Below, piece after piece: positions 53,157-62,744 of a stretch of 64,000 nt of DNA. The DNA is taken from assembly GCF_003367175.1 (NCBI RefSeq), contig NZ_QRGA01000001.1, positions 722,148-786,147 on the forward strand, in the 5' to 3' direction. The position numbers were made by a program, and so were the translations under genes. The notes under the pieces are model-generated. The model was not told the DNA's origin, made no database searches, and saw only the letters and a list, made by a program, of their open reading frames with translations. This DNA comes from Trinickia dinghuensis. Lineage in GTDB: Bacteria; Pseudomonadota; Gammaproteobacteria; Burkholderiales; Burkholderiaceae. The stretch's first letter is position 1. The number at the start of each line of letters is the position of its first letter.

Positions 53157-54139
53157 AAAAGTTGATTAACGCGCCGGAGAAGGTGCTTTACGAGTCGCTC
53201 GACGGCTTTGCCGCGGCTCATGAACACTTGATCACGCTCGGCGCGGAGCACAAGTTCATCCGGCGCAGGACGCTCAAGTCCGGCAAAGTCGCGCTCATCT
53301 CGGGCGGCGGTGCGGGGCACGAGCCGCTGCATGCGGGCTTCGTCGGCGCGGGCATGCTCGATGCCGCCTGTCCGGGACAGATCTTTACGTCGCCGACGCC
53401 CGATCAAATCGCTGAGGCGATCAAGGATGTCGATACCGGCGCCGGCAGCCTGCTCATCGTCAAGAACTACGAAGGCGATGTGATGAACTTCGAAATGGCG
53501 GCCGAGCTTGCCGATGGGCAGGTGATGACGGTGCTCGTCGATGACGATGTCGCCGTCGAGAAATCGACCTACTCGATCGGTCGTCGCGGTGTGGCCGGCA
53601 CGCTCGTGGTGGAGAAACTCGTGGGCGCCGCGGCCGAGGAAGGGCGCTCGCTCAAGGAGCTTCAGGCGCTGGGCCAAGCCGTGAACAATCGCACCCGTTC
53701 GATGGGCGTGGCGCTGACGTCATGCACGGTACCGGCAGCCGGTAGTCCGACCTTCACGCTCGCCGACGACGAAATGGAAATGGGCGTGGGCATCCATGGC
53801 GAACCCGGCCGCCGGCGCGTCAAGCTGCAATCCGCGAATGTGATTGCCGAGGAATTGGTCGACGCGATCGTCCAGGATCTCCAGCCGCGCAGCGGGCGCG
53901 AGTGCCTGCTGTTCGTCAACGGTTTCGGCGGCACGCCGATGGTGGAGCTCTATTTGATGGTCAACGCGGCAACGCGGATGCTGCGCGGCCGCGGCATTCC
54001 GGTCACGCGATTCTTGACCGGCAACTACGTCACGTCGCTCGAGATGGCAGGTTGCTCGATCACGCTGACGGAACTCGACACTGAATTCACAAGACTCTGG
54101 GATGCGCCGGTCCATACGTCGGCGTTGCACTGGGGATAA
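53153..54139 (+). CDS. dhaK: Dihydroxyacetone kinase substrate-binding subunit DhaK
   Basis: A 328-residue DAK1-domain protein. ALISGGGAGHEPLHAGFVG and IVKNYEGDVMNFEMAAELA are family hallmarks, and H215 in GIHGEPG is the histidine that binds DHA covalently as a hemiaminal. With DhaL and DhaM it forms the PEP-dependent DHA kinase. It follows the XRE-like gene with a 4-nt overlap and precedes the glycerol-channel gene. Confidence 0.94.
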   Translation: MKKLINAPEKVLYESLDGFAAAHEHLITLGAEHKFIRRRTLKSGKVALISGGGAGHEPLHAGFVGAGMLDAACPGQIFTSPTPDQIAEAIKDVDTGAGSLLIVKNYEGDVMNFEMAAELADGQVMTVLVDDDVAVEKSTYSIGRRGVAGTLVVEKLVGAAAEEGRSLKELQALGQAVNNRTRSMGVALTSCTVPAAGSPTFTLADDEMEMGVGIHGEPGRRRVKLQSANVIAEELVDAIVQDLQPRSGRECLLFVNGFGGTPMVELYLMVNAATRMLRGRGIPVTRFLTGNYVTSLEMAGCSITLTELDTEFTRLWDAPVHTSALHWG

Positions 54140-54164
54140 ACCAAATGGAAAGATGGAGAGAGAC

Positions 54165-54887
54165 ATGGAAAGCGGATTCGTTGGTGAAATGGTTGGTACG
54201 GCCATCCTGGTATTGATGGGCAATGGCGTCGTATCGAACGTGTTGTTGAATAAATCGAAGGGACAAAACTCCGGCTGGATCGTCATCGCAACCGGCTGGG
54301 CCTTCGCAGTACTGGCAGGTGTCGTGACTGCCGTCGCACTGGGTAGTCAAGGGCACCTCAACCCCGCTGTCACGCTTGCATTCTTCGCGCTGGGACACTT
54401 TCCGAAAGATGAGCTTCTGCCGTATTTATCCGGTCAGATCATCGGCGCGATCATCGGGGCGGTACTCGTTTGGCTGACGTATCTATCGCATTGGAAAAGC
54501 ACCGAAGATGCGGCGATCAAATTGGCGTGCTTTTCAACGGGGCCTGCTATTCGCGCGCCGTTCGCCAATATGCTCACGGAGTTCATCGGCACGTTCGTCT
54601 TGGTTTTCCTGGTCGTCGCGATTTTCAATAAGTCGGTTGGGACCACCGGTGTGCTCGGTCCGCTCACCGTGGCATTGATCGTCTATGGCATCGGGCTCTC
54701 GCTGGGCGGCCCCACCGGTTTTGCGATCAATCCCGCCCGCGATCTCGGCGCACGCCTTGCCCATGCGGTGTTGCCGATTCCTGGAAAAGGTTCGTCCGAC
54801 TGGTCGTATGCATGGGTGCCTGTCGTAGGCCCGATTCTGGGCGGAATCAGTGCGATCGGCGTGGCCAGGCTCGCCGGGATGATGTGA
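54165..54887 (+). CDS. glpF: Aquaglyceroporin (GlpF-like)
   Basis: A 240-residue MIP-family channel with six helices. The two pore motifs are HLNPAVT and INPARDLGAR; the Asp after NPAR marks glycerol facilitators rather than water channels. It probably brings glycerol or DHA into the cell for the kinases on either side. The start at 54165 follows GGAGAG; ATG 54153 lies within that site. Confidence 0.93.
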   Translation: MESGFVGEMVGTAILVLMGNGVVSNVLLNKSKGQNSGWIVIATGWAFAVLAGVVTAVALGSQGHLNPAVTLAFFALGHFPKDELLPYLSGQIIGAIIGAVLVWLTYLSHWKSTEDAAIKLACFSTGPAIRAPFANMLTEFIGTFVLVFLVVAIFNKSVGTTGVLGPLTVALIVYGIGLSLGGPTGFAINPARDLGARLAHAVLPIPGKGSSDWSYAWVPVVGPILGGISAIGVARLAGMM

Positions 54888-54954
54888 TCGTATTGACCCG
54901 GCCGTTTGCTGGATTTGCGTCTATCGCTTCTCAAACTCTGCTTAGACTTAGAGA

Positions 54955-56676
54955 ATGTCAATGAAGAAACTGATCAACGATGCGTCCGCTGTCGTTCGCG
55001 AGATGCTCGAAGGGATTGCACGACAAGCGCCTCATGTCGCCATTCTCGGCAACGAGAACGTCCTGGTTCGCCAGGCGCTCCCCGAACCGTCGAAGCGCTC
55101 CGTCGCGCTGATCTCGGGCGGCGGCAGCGGCCATGAGCCGGCACACGGCCGCTACGTGGGCAGTGGCATGCTCAGTGCGGCCGTGTGCGGCGAGGTGTTC
55201 ACTTCGCCGTCCACCGATGCGGTCCATGCCGCGATTCACGCTACCGCCGGTGACAACGGTGCGTTGCTGATCGTGAAGAACTACACGGGAGACCGGTTGA
55301 ACTTCGGTCTCGCCGCCGAGATGGCGCGATCCGAAGGCATACCAGTCGAAATCGTGACCGTAGCGGACGACGTATCGCTGCGCGGTCGAATCGAGCGCCA
55401 TCAGCGCCGCGGCATTGCCGGGACGGTGTTCGTGCATAAGATCGCCGGCGCCGCCGCGGCCCAGGGGCGCTTGTTGAACGAGGTGGCGGCCATTGCGCGC
55501 AGGACGGCCGAGAACCTCGGGACGATGGGCGTCGCGCTGGACGGATGCACGCTGCCCGGTGCGGAAAAGGCAGGCTTTCACCTCGCGGACGACGAGATCG
55601 AACTGGGCCTCGGCATTCATGGCGAGAAGGGTGTCGAGCGCACGGCCCCGATGAAAGCCAACGAGCTGACCGAAACGCTGCTTGCCAACATCATCGAAGA
55701 CCTCGCGTTGAAGAGCGGCGAACGTGTCGCATTGCTCGTGAACGGGCTCGGTGCCACGCCGGAGATGGAATTGGCGGTCGTGCTTCGGGACGCGTTCGAG
55801 AGCCTGAAGCGCAGGAACATCAGCGTCGAACGCGCGTGGGCCGGGACGTTTCTGTCGGCGCTCAACATGCCGGGCTGTTCTATTTCGGTCCTGCGTCTCG
55901 ACGATGAAATGCTGGCGTTGCTCGATGCCGATACCGAGGCGCGCGCATGGCCCGGCGGCGGGGCAGTCAACCACCATATCCTGATCGAACCCGCCGGCAC
56001 GGCACCCGCCTCGGAGATCGGCGCAGCGGCCATGGACGATAACGGCCGGGCATGGTCCGGCAAGATCAAGCCGGCTCTGGAAGCCGTGGCGCACGCGCTG
56101 ATCGACAAAGAAGCGATCCTCACCGAACTCGATTCGAAGGCCGGCGATGGCGACCTCGGCGCCAGCATGAAGCGTGCTGCCGAAGCGATTCTGGCCGTCC
56201 CGCCAACGGCTCTCGTCGCGCCCGATAAAGCGTTGGCCGCGCTCGGCATGGCGTTGCGCAGGGCGATCGCCGGCAGCTCGGGGCCGTTCTACGCGACGGC
56301 CCTGGTGCGGGCTGCTCGGATCTTAGCGGACCATCCGCATCCGACGGCGTTGGATTGGGCCGCGGCCATGCGCGGCGCGGCGGACGCCATCGGCGAATTG
56401 GGCGGAGCGAAGCCCGGGGATCGCACGATGCTCGATGCGCTGGTCCCTGCCGTAGACGCGTTCGAGCGCGAGCTCAAATCCGGCTATGACGCGAGCAAGG
56501 CTTGGGCGGGCGCGGTCAGCGCCGCGGAGTCCAGCGCCGAAGCGACGGCGCACATGACCCCGCGCGCTGGGCGGGCCAGCTATCTCGGCGCGCGCGCCAT
56601 CGGTTCGCCCGACGGCGGTGCCGTCGCGATCGCCTGCTGGCTCAAGGCCCTGCAGCCCTACATCGCCGCCAGCTAG
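54955..56676 (+). CDS. Single-chain ATP-dependent dihydroxyacetone-type kinase (DhaK-DhaL fusion)
   Basis: A 573-residue fusion. Residues ~1-330 form a DAK1 domain (LISGGGSGHEPAHGRYVG, H222 in GIHGEKG). Residues ~365-573 form a DAK2 domain (LDSKAGDGDLGASMKRA, SSGPFYATALV). Such fusions use ATP directly and phosphorylate DHA, glyceraldehyde or tetroses such as erythrulose. It ends the operon, so two mechanistically different kinases share one cluster. The start may be 54955 or 54961. Confidence 0.93.
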   Translation: MSMKKLINDASAVVREMLEGIARQAPHVAILGNENVLVRQALPEPSKRSVALISGGGSGHEPAHGRYVGSGMLSAAVCGEVFTSPSTDAVHAAIHATAGDNGALLIVKNYTGDRLNFGLAAEMARSEGIPVEIVTVADDVSLRGRIERHQRRGIAGTVFVHKIAGAAAAQGRLLNEVAAIARRTAENLGTMGVALDGCTLPGAEKAGFHLADDEIELGLGIHGEKGVERTAPMKANELTETLLANIIEDLALKSGERVALLVNGLGATPEMELAVVLRDAFESLKRRNISVERAWAGTFLSALNMPGCSISVLRLDDEMLALLDADTEARAWPGGGAVNHHILIEPAGTAPASEIGAAAMDDNGRAWSGKIKPALEAVAHALIDKEAILTELDSKAGDGDLGASMKRAAEAILAVPPTALVAPDKALAALGMALRRAIAGSSGPFYATALVRAARILADHPHPTALDWAAAMRGAADAIGELGGAKPGDRTMLDALVPAVDAFERELKSGYDASKAWAGAVSAAESSAEATAHMTPRAGRASYLGARAIGSPDGGAVAIACWLKALQPYIAAS

Positions 56677-56905
56677 CGAGCTAATGCGCTCGTAGAAAAC
56701 AGCGACGCGTCGACACGATTTTCCGCTCCTCGCGTCGCTCTTTCCGATTCAGTTCGTTTCGTTTCTTTTTTGTCAGCCCGTCGAACGCGACGATTCGGCT
56801 GCTGACTGGTTGCGTCCGGCCATTCGTATCGATGCGGAAGCAGGTGAGCTTCGACGGTGCCCGCGACGGCCGGCGTTCGCTGCTTAACGGGGAAAACTGC
56901 GAATC

Positions 56906-58819
56906 ATGAACATGCTCTCCTCTGTCCAGTCTCGCTTCACGGTGGCGGGATGCGTGGCGCTTGCGATCATCGCCGTGGCGACGTTTTCGATGATCCGGCT
57001 GTTCGTCCAACCGGATTTGGCGGCGCTGGAGAGCAGTGTGGTCGAAAACCAGATCGCCCAGATTCGAGTTGCGGTGAGCGATCAACTGAGAAGGGTCGAG
57101 GCACAGCAGCGTGCGATTACGCAGACGGTTGCGCTCGTCGGCAGCGACCAGATCGATGCGATCCTGCCGGGGCTGATCGACCAGTATGGCGATACCAATG
57201 TGGCGGGTGGCGGCATCTGGCCGATGCCGAACGAGCGGCAAGCAGGCCGCGACCGCTTCAGCAGTTTTCTCGTTCGGAACGCCTCCACGGGCAAGCTCGA
57301 AGTGAATACCTATTGGAACCAACCCGACTCGCTGAAGTATTGGGAGCAGGCTTGGTACGAAAACGGCAAGCAGGCGCCGAAGGGTGCATGCGGCTGGTCG
57401 AAGGCCTTTCGCGACAACGCGAGCCCGCAACCGCGCACCGCCTGTGCAATGGGGATCTACAAGGGGAATGAGTTTTACGGTGTGTCGACCATCAACGTTT
57501 CACTGGGCTTCTTCAACGACCTGGTGGCCAATATGGAGCGCCGCATCGGCGCGCAGATTCTGATCGTCGAGGCAGACGGCACGATCGTCAGCAACAGCAG
57601 CCGAATTCAAGGCGATCTGGTGCTCAAGCATCTGAGCGACATCGCACGGAGCGTGCCGATGGCAGCGCAGGTACGAAGCGCACTGTCACGCGATGGCACG
57701 GCACCGAATGCTCGAACCGCTTACGAAGCCGATGGCGAAAGCCGCACGCTGTTTTTGACGCCGATTCCTAACAGCCCATGGCTGATCGCGGCAAGCCTTC
57801 CGGACTCGGCGCTGACGGTCAACAGCAATCGTATTCTCGGCCGCCTTGCCTCGGTGCAGATCCCGATGGGTATCGTGCTCGTGGCACTGTTGATCGTGGG
57901 AATCCGGCTGTTCATGCGCCGGGTCAACGAACTGAAATCCAATATCGACGAACTCGCGTCCGGCGAGGCGGATCTCACGCGGCGTCTCGAAGAGGCGGGT
58001 GGGAAGGAATTCGCCGCGGTCGCATGCAGTTTCAATGCGTTCATCGAACGATTGCAGCGGCTCGTGCGCAATGTCGCCTCGAATGCCGCGCAGCTCGAAT
58101 CGGCCTCGCGCGAAATTGCCGCCGGCAACCGCGACCTGTCGGCCCGGACGGAGGCGCAGGCGGCCTCGCTGCAAGAGACGGCTGCATCGATGGAGCAACT
58201 GACCGCGACGGTCAAACAGAACGCGGACAATGCGGACGGCGCATACAAGCTCGCGACCGAAGCGTCCCGCGCGGCGGAACGGGGCGGGGAAGTGATCGCG
58301 CAGTTCGTCACGACGATGGATTCGGTCGATCAGTCGTCGCGCAAGGTCGTCGCCATCACGGGCACGATCGACAGCATCGCGTTCCAGACGAACATCCTCG
58401 CGCTGAACGCGGCCGTCGAAGCGGCCCGCGCGGGCGAACAGGGCCGAGGTTTCGCGGTCGTGGCCGCCGAGGTGCGCAGCCTCGCGCAGCGTGCGGCCGC
58501 CTCGGCAAAGGAAATCAAGGCGTTGATCGCCAATGCGGCCGACGACGTGCAGGCAGGCAATGCGCTCGTGCAGCGGGCCGGCGAGGCGATGGGGGAAATC
58601 ATCCAGTCGACCACCGGCGCGGCGGTCATCATGACCGAGGTGGTGGAAGCGAGCAAGGAGCAGACGAGGGGCATCGAGCAGGTCAACAACGCGGTCACTC
58701 AGCTCGACACGGCCACTCAGCAAAATGCCTCGCTCGTGGAACAGGTGGCCGCTTCCGCTCAGTCGCTACAGGAATACGCCGCCACGTTGTCCGCCGAAGT
58801 CAGCGGGTTCAAGGCTTAG
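56906..58819 (+). CDS. Methyl-accepting chemotaxis protein with dCache sensor
   Basis: A 637-residue chemoreceptor. TM1 is ~12-33, a dCache-type periplasmic domain follows (~40-300, [35 protein letters not shown]), TM2 is ~315-338, then HAMP and a signalling domain with [19 protein letters not shown]. It has the standard [20 protein letters not shown] methylation segment. It lies 230 bp after the DHA kinase on the same strand with its own leader. Its ligand is unknown. Confidence 0.94.
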   Translation: MNMLSSVQSRFTVAGCVALAIIAVATFSMIRLFVQPDLAALESSVVENQIAQIRVAVSDQLRRVEAQQRAITQTVALVGSDQIDAILPGLIDQYGDTNVAGGGIWPMPNERQAGRDRFSSFLVRNASTGKLEVNTYWNQPDSLKYWEQAWYENGKQAPKGACGWSKAFRDNASPQPRTACAMGIYKGNEFYGVSTINVSLGFFNDLVANMERRIGAQILIVEADGTIVSNSSRIQGDLVLKHLSDIARSVPMAAQVRSALSRDGTAPNARTAYEADGESRTLFLTPIPNSPWLIAASLPDSALTVNSNRILGRLASVQIPMGIVLVALLIVGIRLFMRRVNELKSNIDELASGEADLTRRLEEAGGKEFAAVACSFNAFIERLQRLVRNVASNAAQLESASREIAAGNRDLSARTEAQAASLQETAASMEQLTATVKQNADNADGAYKLATEASRAAERGGEVIAQFVTTMDSVDQSSRKVVAITGTIDSIAFQTNILALNAAVEAARAGEQGRGFAVVAAEVRSLAQRAAASAKEIKALIANAADDVQAGNALVQRAGEAMGEIIQSTTGAAVIMTEVVEASKEQTRGIEQVNNAVTQLDTATQQNASLVEQVAASAQSLQEYAATLSAEVSGFKA

Positions 58820-58885
58820 CGGAAGCGGACATACAAAACCGCCCGCCCCGCTTTTTCGGGACTACATGGGTAACAATCGATAATA

Positions 58886-58917
58886 ATCAGTTCGCGCAAT
58901 CGATTGCGCGAACTGAT
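58886..58917. promoter_or_regulatory. Perfect 32-bp palindrome upstream of lqsA
   Basis: The half-site ATCAGTTCGCGCAATC and its exact complement meet at 58901/58902 with no spacer. It lies 67 bp after the chemoreceptor stop and 141 bp before the autoinducer-synthase start. It could be an operator or cruciform-type terminator; there is no T tract. Confidence 0.7.
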
Positions 58918-59057
58918 ATCTCAAACTAATCCATCTATCGATACGACTTTAGGGCGCGTTTTACTGCCTGGGTCATTAAGAACGATTCGCCAACCTAGCA
59001 CCTGGCTCATTATCAAGCCGCTGCGCATAAGCGCAGTGACTTTTAAGGAGCCAAAGA

Positions 59058-60335
59058 ATGCAGAATCACTTCGAAGAAAAAACGGCCTCCGGCGCAGAGG
59101 GCGCGTCATTGCCAGAATTTGTCGCCACACGCGTCACGAGTTATTTTGATGACCGGGTAGGAAAGGCATGGGCCGGCGGGCACATCATGCGCGGGCGCCA
59201 GCCCGGACCGGATGCGTTGCATCTATCGAGTAACGATTACCTTTCGATTTCCAAACACCCCGACATTCTTCGCGCGATGAGCGACAGCATTCAGTCCGAA
59301 GGTAACGGGCTATTGATGTCGGGGATTTTCCTGCACGGGGACAATCCGCTATTGGCGCTCGAAGATCGATTCGCCCGCTTCATGCGGTCGGAAGCGTCCA
59401 TTCTGTGTCAATCCGGTTACGCGGCAAATACGGGCTTGATTCAATCCATCGCCACGCCGGAAACGCCAGTTTATGTCGATATGATGGCGCATATGTCGTT
59501 ATGGGAGGGCATACGCGCGGCAGGCGCCAAAGCGATTGCTTTCTCTCATAACGACGCGGAGCATCTCGGGCGTCAGATTCGGCGAAACGGGCCCGGTGTC
59601 GTGATCGTCGATTCCGTCTACAGCACTAACGGCAGCATGTGTCCGTTGACGGCCGTCGTCGAGACGGGCGTCGAGCACGGATGTGTGCTGGTGGTCGACG
59701 AATCGCATTCGCTAGGCACGCATGGCCCGGGTGGGGCAGGGCTGGTCGTGGCGCTCGGGCTCGCGGATCGCGTGCATTTCAGGACGGCGAGCCTGGCGAA
59801 GGCGTTTGCCGCTCGTGCGGGCGTCATTAGCTGCTCGGCGCGATTTCAGGAGTATTTCAAGTTCGAGTCGCGCCCCGCAATCTTCAGCTCGACGCTGCTG
59901 CCGCACGAAATCGCGGGGCTCGATGCGACGATCAGTGTAATCGAGCGCGAGTCTTGGCGGCGCGTCAAGGTCGAGTCGAATGCGCAGTATCTGCGCGCGC
60001 AGTTGACTGGGCTCGGCTACAACCTCAACGGCAGTGCCTCGCAGATCATCGCGCTCGAGTCCGGCACGGAGCAGCGAACGATTTTGTTGCGCGATGCACT
60101 CGAATCGCGCGGCATTTTCGGTTCGGTCTTCTGTGCCCCCGCCACGGCGCAGAATCGCGCGCTGATGCGCTTGTCCGTTCATGCATCGCTGACGCAAGGG
60201 CAGCTTCGTCGAATCGTTCACGCGTGCGAAGCGATTCGCGAGGCGGTCGGTCTTGCAGACTGGGCGTCGACGCGCAGAATGCGCGCGACGCCGGTCGCCG
60301 TCGCCGAGCTGGAACCCGCGAAGTATGCGGCGTGA
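59058..60335 (+). CDS. lqsA: Alpha-hydroxyketone autoinducer synthase (LqsA/CqsA-like)
   Basis: A 425-residue PLP enzyme of the alpha-oxoamine synthase family, closest to CqsA/LqsA/JqsA. It has SSNDYLSISKHPDI, CQSGYAANTGLIQSI, VVDESHSLGTHGPGGAG and the PLP lysine K248 in ASLAKAFAAR. These enzymes make alpha-hydroxyketone or related signals. AAGGAG lies 8 nt before the start. The identification is secured by the CqsS-like kinase and LqsR-like regulator on the opposite strand, whose last gene ends 31 bp away. Confidence 0.92.
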   Translation: MQNHFEEKTASGAEGASLPEFVATRVTSYFDDRVGKAWAGGHIMRGRQPGPDALHLSSNDYLSISKHPDILRAMSDSIQSEGNGLLMSGIFLHGDNPLLALEDRFARFMRSEASILCQSGYAANTGLIQSIATPETPVYVDMMAHMSLWEGIRAAGAKAIAFSHNDAEHLGRQIRRNGPGVVIVDSVYSTNGSMCPLTAVVETGVEHGCVLVVDESHSLGTHGPGGAGLVVALGLADRVHFRTASLAKAFAARAGVISCSARFQEYFKFESRPAIFSSTLLPHEIAGLDATISVIERESWRRVKVESNAQYLRAQLTGLGYNLNGSASQIIALESGTEQRTILLRDALESRGIFGSVFCAPATAQNRALMRLSVHASLTQGQLRRIVHACEAIREAVGLADWASTRRMRATPVAVAELEPAKYAA

Positions 60336-60366
60336 CGCGGAGTAACACGGCGCAATCGCGAACTGA

Positions 60367-61425
60367 CTAAGTCGCGCTAAGGCCGTTCGTGGGACTCGCA
60401 TGCGTGAGTCCCACGGAATGTTCTCCACGGTCGAGACGGTCCAGATACTCGTCGTAGGCGACGACGGTTTCTAGGTCGAGACCCGGTGGCCGTTCGATCA
60501 ACGCGCAGGTATAGCGTTCTTGTCCTTGCACGACGAACGCCGGATGCATGTATTCGCGCCACGATTCGCGGCCGATGGGAAAGAGTCCGTCCGATTCCCA
60601 AAAGTAAGGCACGCTCCGATGCTCGTCCAGTTCGGCGAGAAATTCGGCCGGGGCGTCCAACTCCGCGGCGATTTCGCGCGTCGCGCGCAAGGCATCTTCG
60701 GGATAGACCGCAAGCAAATAGGGCACGGCGGCGCCGTCCAGCATGAGCAGCCCGCTCGGCCCGACGCAGAGGTAGTGCTCGACGATATCGCGTTCCCTGA
60801 AAATCTCGCGCGCTTTCGCCGCAAACGCCGGGTCGTTGAGAAAGCGGTACTCCGAGAGCGCGAGGGCATCGGCGACGGTACGCTGCGTGTGCCGCAGGTA
60901 GGCCTCTTTCATTTCGTCGATGGCCTCGTTGAGCGCCGTGATGGCGTCGGGGTCCTGCTTTCGAATGAAGCGATCGATGATGCCTTCGTTGAAACCTTTG
61001 ACGGCGAGGTGCTCGTCCGCCTTGCCGGTCAACACGATCTTCTTGACGGCGGGGTGCGTGATCCGCCGGCATACTTCGAGCCCGTTCATCCCCGGCATGT
61101 CGTAATCGACGACGACCACCGACGTGCATTCGAACCGGCGTGCGTTGCGCACTTGCTGGCTGATCGCATCGACGCGCATCGCAATGACTTCCTGCGCATC
61201 GCTCTGCTCAGTTCGGTCGTGATAACGCGAAAGAAAGCGATCGACGCTCGGCGACTGTGCCTCGGCGCAGTTGATCGCATTCAGCGCGTGCTCCGCCGAA
61301 TTGAAAAATCTAAACGCAAGCCGCGCGTCGAGTTGCAGGCTCAGATTGGCCAGAAAATCCGCACTGTCGTCGACGAAGCCGACAGTGGTCGGAAAGGCGA
61401 ACGGCTGGATCATGGTCATTGTCAT
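60367..61425 (-). CDS. lqsR: Response regulator of the alpha-hydroxyketone quorum-sensing system (LqsR-like)
   Basis: A 352-residue protein. An unusual receiver occupies ~14-170: acidic pair D19-D20 in VGFVDDSADF, likely phospho-Asp D107 in VVDYDMPGMNG and the downstream VLTGKADEHLAVKGF. About 40 extra residues separate the acidic pair from D107. The C-terminal ~180 residues have no recognised DNA-binding domain (IVEHYLCVGPSGLLMLDG), as in LqsR. The start at 61425 overlaps the kinase stop by 4 nt. A longer open frame through the kinase gene is not used. Confidence 0.88.
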   Translation of the reverse strand: MTMTMIQPFAFPTTVGFVDDSADFLANLSLQLDARLAFRFFNSAEHALNAINCAEAQSPSVDRFLSRYHDRTEQSDAQEVIAMRVDAISQQVRNARRFECTSVVVVDYDMPGMNGLEVCRRITHPAVKKIVLTGKADEHLAVKGFNEGIIDRFIRKQDPDAITALNEAIDEMKEAYLRHTQRTVADALALSEYRFLNDPAFAAKAREIFRERDIVEHYLCVGPSGLLMLDGAAVPYLLAVYPEDALRATREIAAELDAPAEFLAELDEHRSVPYFWESDGLFPIGRESWREYMHPAFVVQGQERYTCALIERPPGLDLETVVAYDEYLDRLDRGEHSVGLTHASPTNGLSAT

Positions 61426-62744
61426 CGCAATGGAAAGGTCAAAACGAACTCGGTGTACTCGTTTTCCGTCGACGTGCATTCGATCGCACCGCCTATCGAA
61501 CGCATGACGTCGCGGCAGAATGCCAAACCGATGCCGGCGCCGAGCGAAACATCGTCGGTTTGCGTGGAAGACGTGTAAAACCGCGTGAAGATATGAGGCA
61601 GAACGCGGGGGGATATCCCCGCGCCGTTGTCGCGAAAAAATACGTGGTTCCCGCCGATGGAGCGCGCCAGACGGATTGAAATCCGGGCGTTTTCGACACT
61701 GGCGCGCGATCTCAGCGCGTTCTTGATGAGGTTGAACAGGACGTGCACCATCAGCGTCTGCGAGCCGTCGAACATGAAGTCGTGACTGACGTCGAATTGC
61801 AGATGGTCGCGCTCGCGCGGCCGAAACGGATAGCGCTCGAGCGCCGTTCGAACGCACTCGGCCATGGAGCATCGACCGGCCGGGTGATCGCACCCGCCCG
61901 TCATGCGCGCATTGACGAGCAGCATGTCGATCATCGAGTTCGACAGCAGCGCTTCGCGCTCGATGCGCTCGAGCACGCCGTGCATCGATGACAAATGCGC
62001 GATCCGGATCTTCGGCACGCCGAGCCCGCGGCTTTGCGCCGCGCCGTAGCCGGCGAGCAGCGTCGGCAAGAAGCGGGCGAGCCCCGCCGCCCCCGCGCGA
62101 ATGGCGAGCAGGGGAGTGCGCAGTTCGTGGGCGACGCTTCCCGCCGTGGCGAGCATGGCGCGCTCTTGCTCGATTCGGATGCGGGCGGTGTCGTAATTGG
62201 CGATCGCGCCGATCGCGAGCGCGAAGGAAAAAATCGCAAGGTGCGCGAGGAGCACCCCGTCCAGCCGGATCGGCGTGGTGGTCATGCAGTAGGCCAGCAC
62301 GGCGATACCGACGCCGACGACAAAGCTCAAGATCAGCATCAGCCAATCGAGCAGCAGCACCATGACGAACAACGCGATCAGCGCGCTTTCGACCCACACC
62401 TGCGATGAGTCGTTCTTCAGCAACATAAACGTGAAGAAGAACGGCAGCGCGTAAAGAATGACGGCGTACCAGTAGTACGGCAGGTATCGCTTTGCCTGCG
62501 CGGGCCATTGCCTGTGAAACAGGACGGGCACGAAAAGGACGGAGCCGATTAAGCGCAGCGTTAGGTTCTCATAGGGCTGCGGAAACAGGTCGTGCCAGAT
62601 GTAGAAATAGAGCGGAAATCCGACAATTGCGAGTATCGAAAATGGCAACAACCGCCGTTCGACGTATTGGATGTTGCGCAATGCCGGAGCAAATGCGTCG
62701 CGGACGCCGTGTCGCATCAAATCGCATAGGCGTCGCACGAACAT
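61422..62744 (-). CDS. lqsS: Membrane sensor histidine kinase for alpha-hydroxyketone signals (LqsS/CqsS-like)
   Basis: A 440-residue kinase. The N-terminal ~180 residues hold about six membrane helices with CqsS-like segments (GFPLYFYIWHDLFPQPYENL, LPYYWYAVILYALPFFFTF). HisKA follows with H206 in GSVAHELRTPLLAI, then a HATPase with LFNLIKNALRS, FFRDNGAGIS and GAGIGLAFC. It has no fused receiver, like LqsS and unlike hybrid CqsS; the receiver is the next gene. Confidence 0.92.
   Translation of the reverse strand: MFVRRLCDLMRHGVRDAFAPALRNIQYVERRLLPFSILAIVGFPLYFYIWHDLFPQPYENLTLRLIGSVLFVPVLFHRQWPAQAKRYLPYYWYAVILYALPFFFTFMLLKNDSSQVWVESALIALFVMVLLLDWLMLILSFVVGVGIAVLAYCMTTTPIRLDGVLLAHLAIFSFALAIGAIANYDTARIRIEQERAMLATAGSVAHELRTPLLAIRAGAAGLARFLPTLLAGYGAAQSRGLGVPKIRIAHLSSMHGVLERIEREALLSNSMIDMLLVNARMTGGCDHPAGRCSMAECVRTALERYPFRPRERDHLQFDVSHDFMFDGSQTLMVHVLFNLIKNALRSRASVENARISIRLARSIGGNHVFFRDNGAGISPRVLPHIFTRFYTSSTQTDDVSLGAGIGLAFCRDVMRSIGGAIECTSTENEYTEFVLTFPLR

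Noticed and set aside
61426-62508. Upstream extension of the LqsR frame giving a 713-residue ORF
   Set aside because: It runs in an alternate frame through the sensor kinase gene; the ATGA overlap at 61422-61425 marks the real start.
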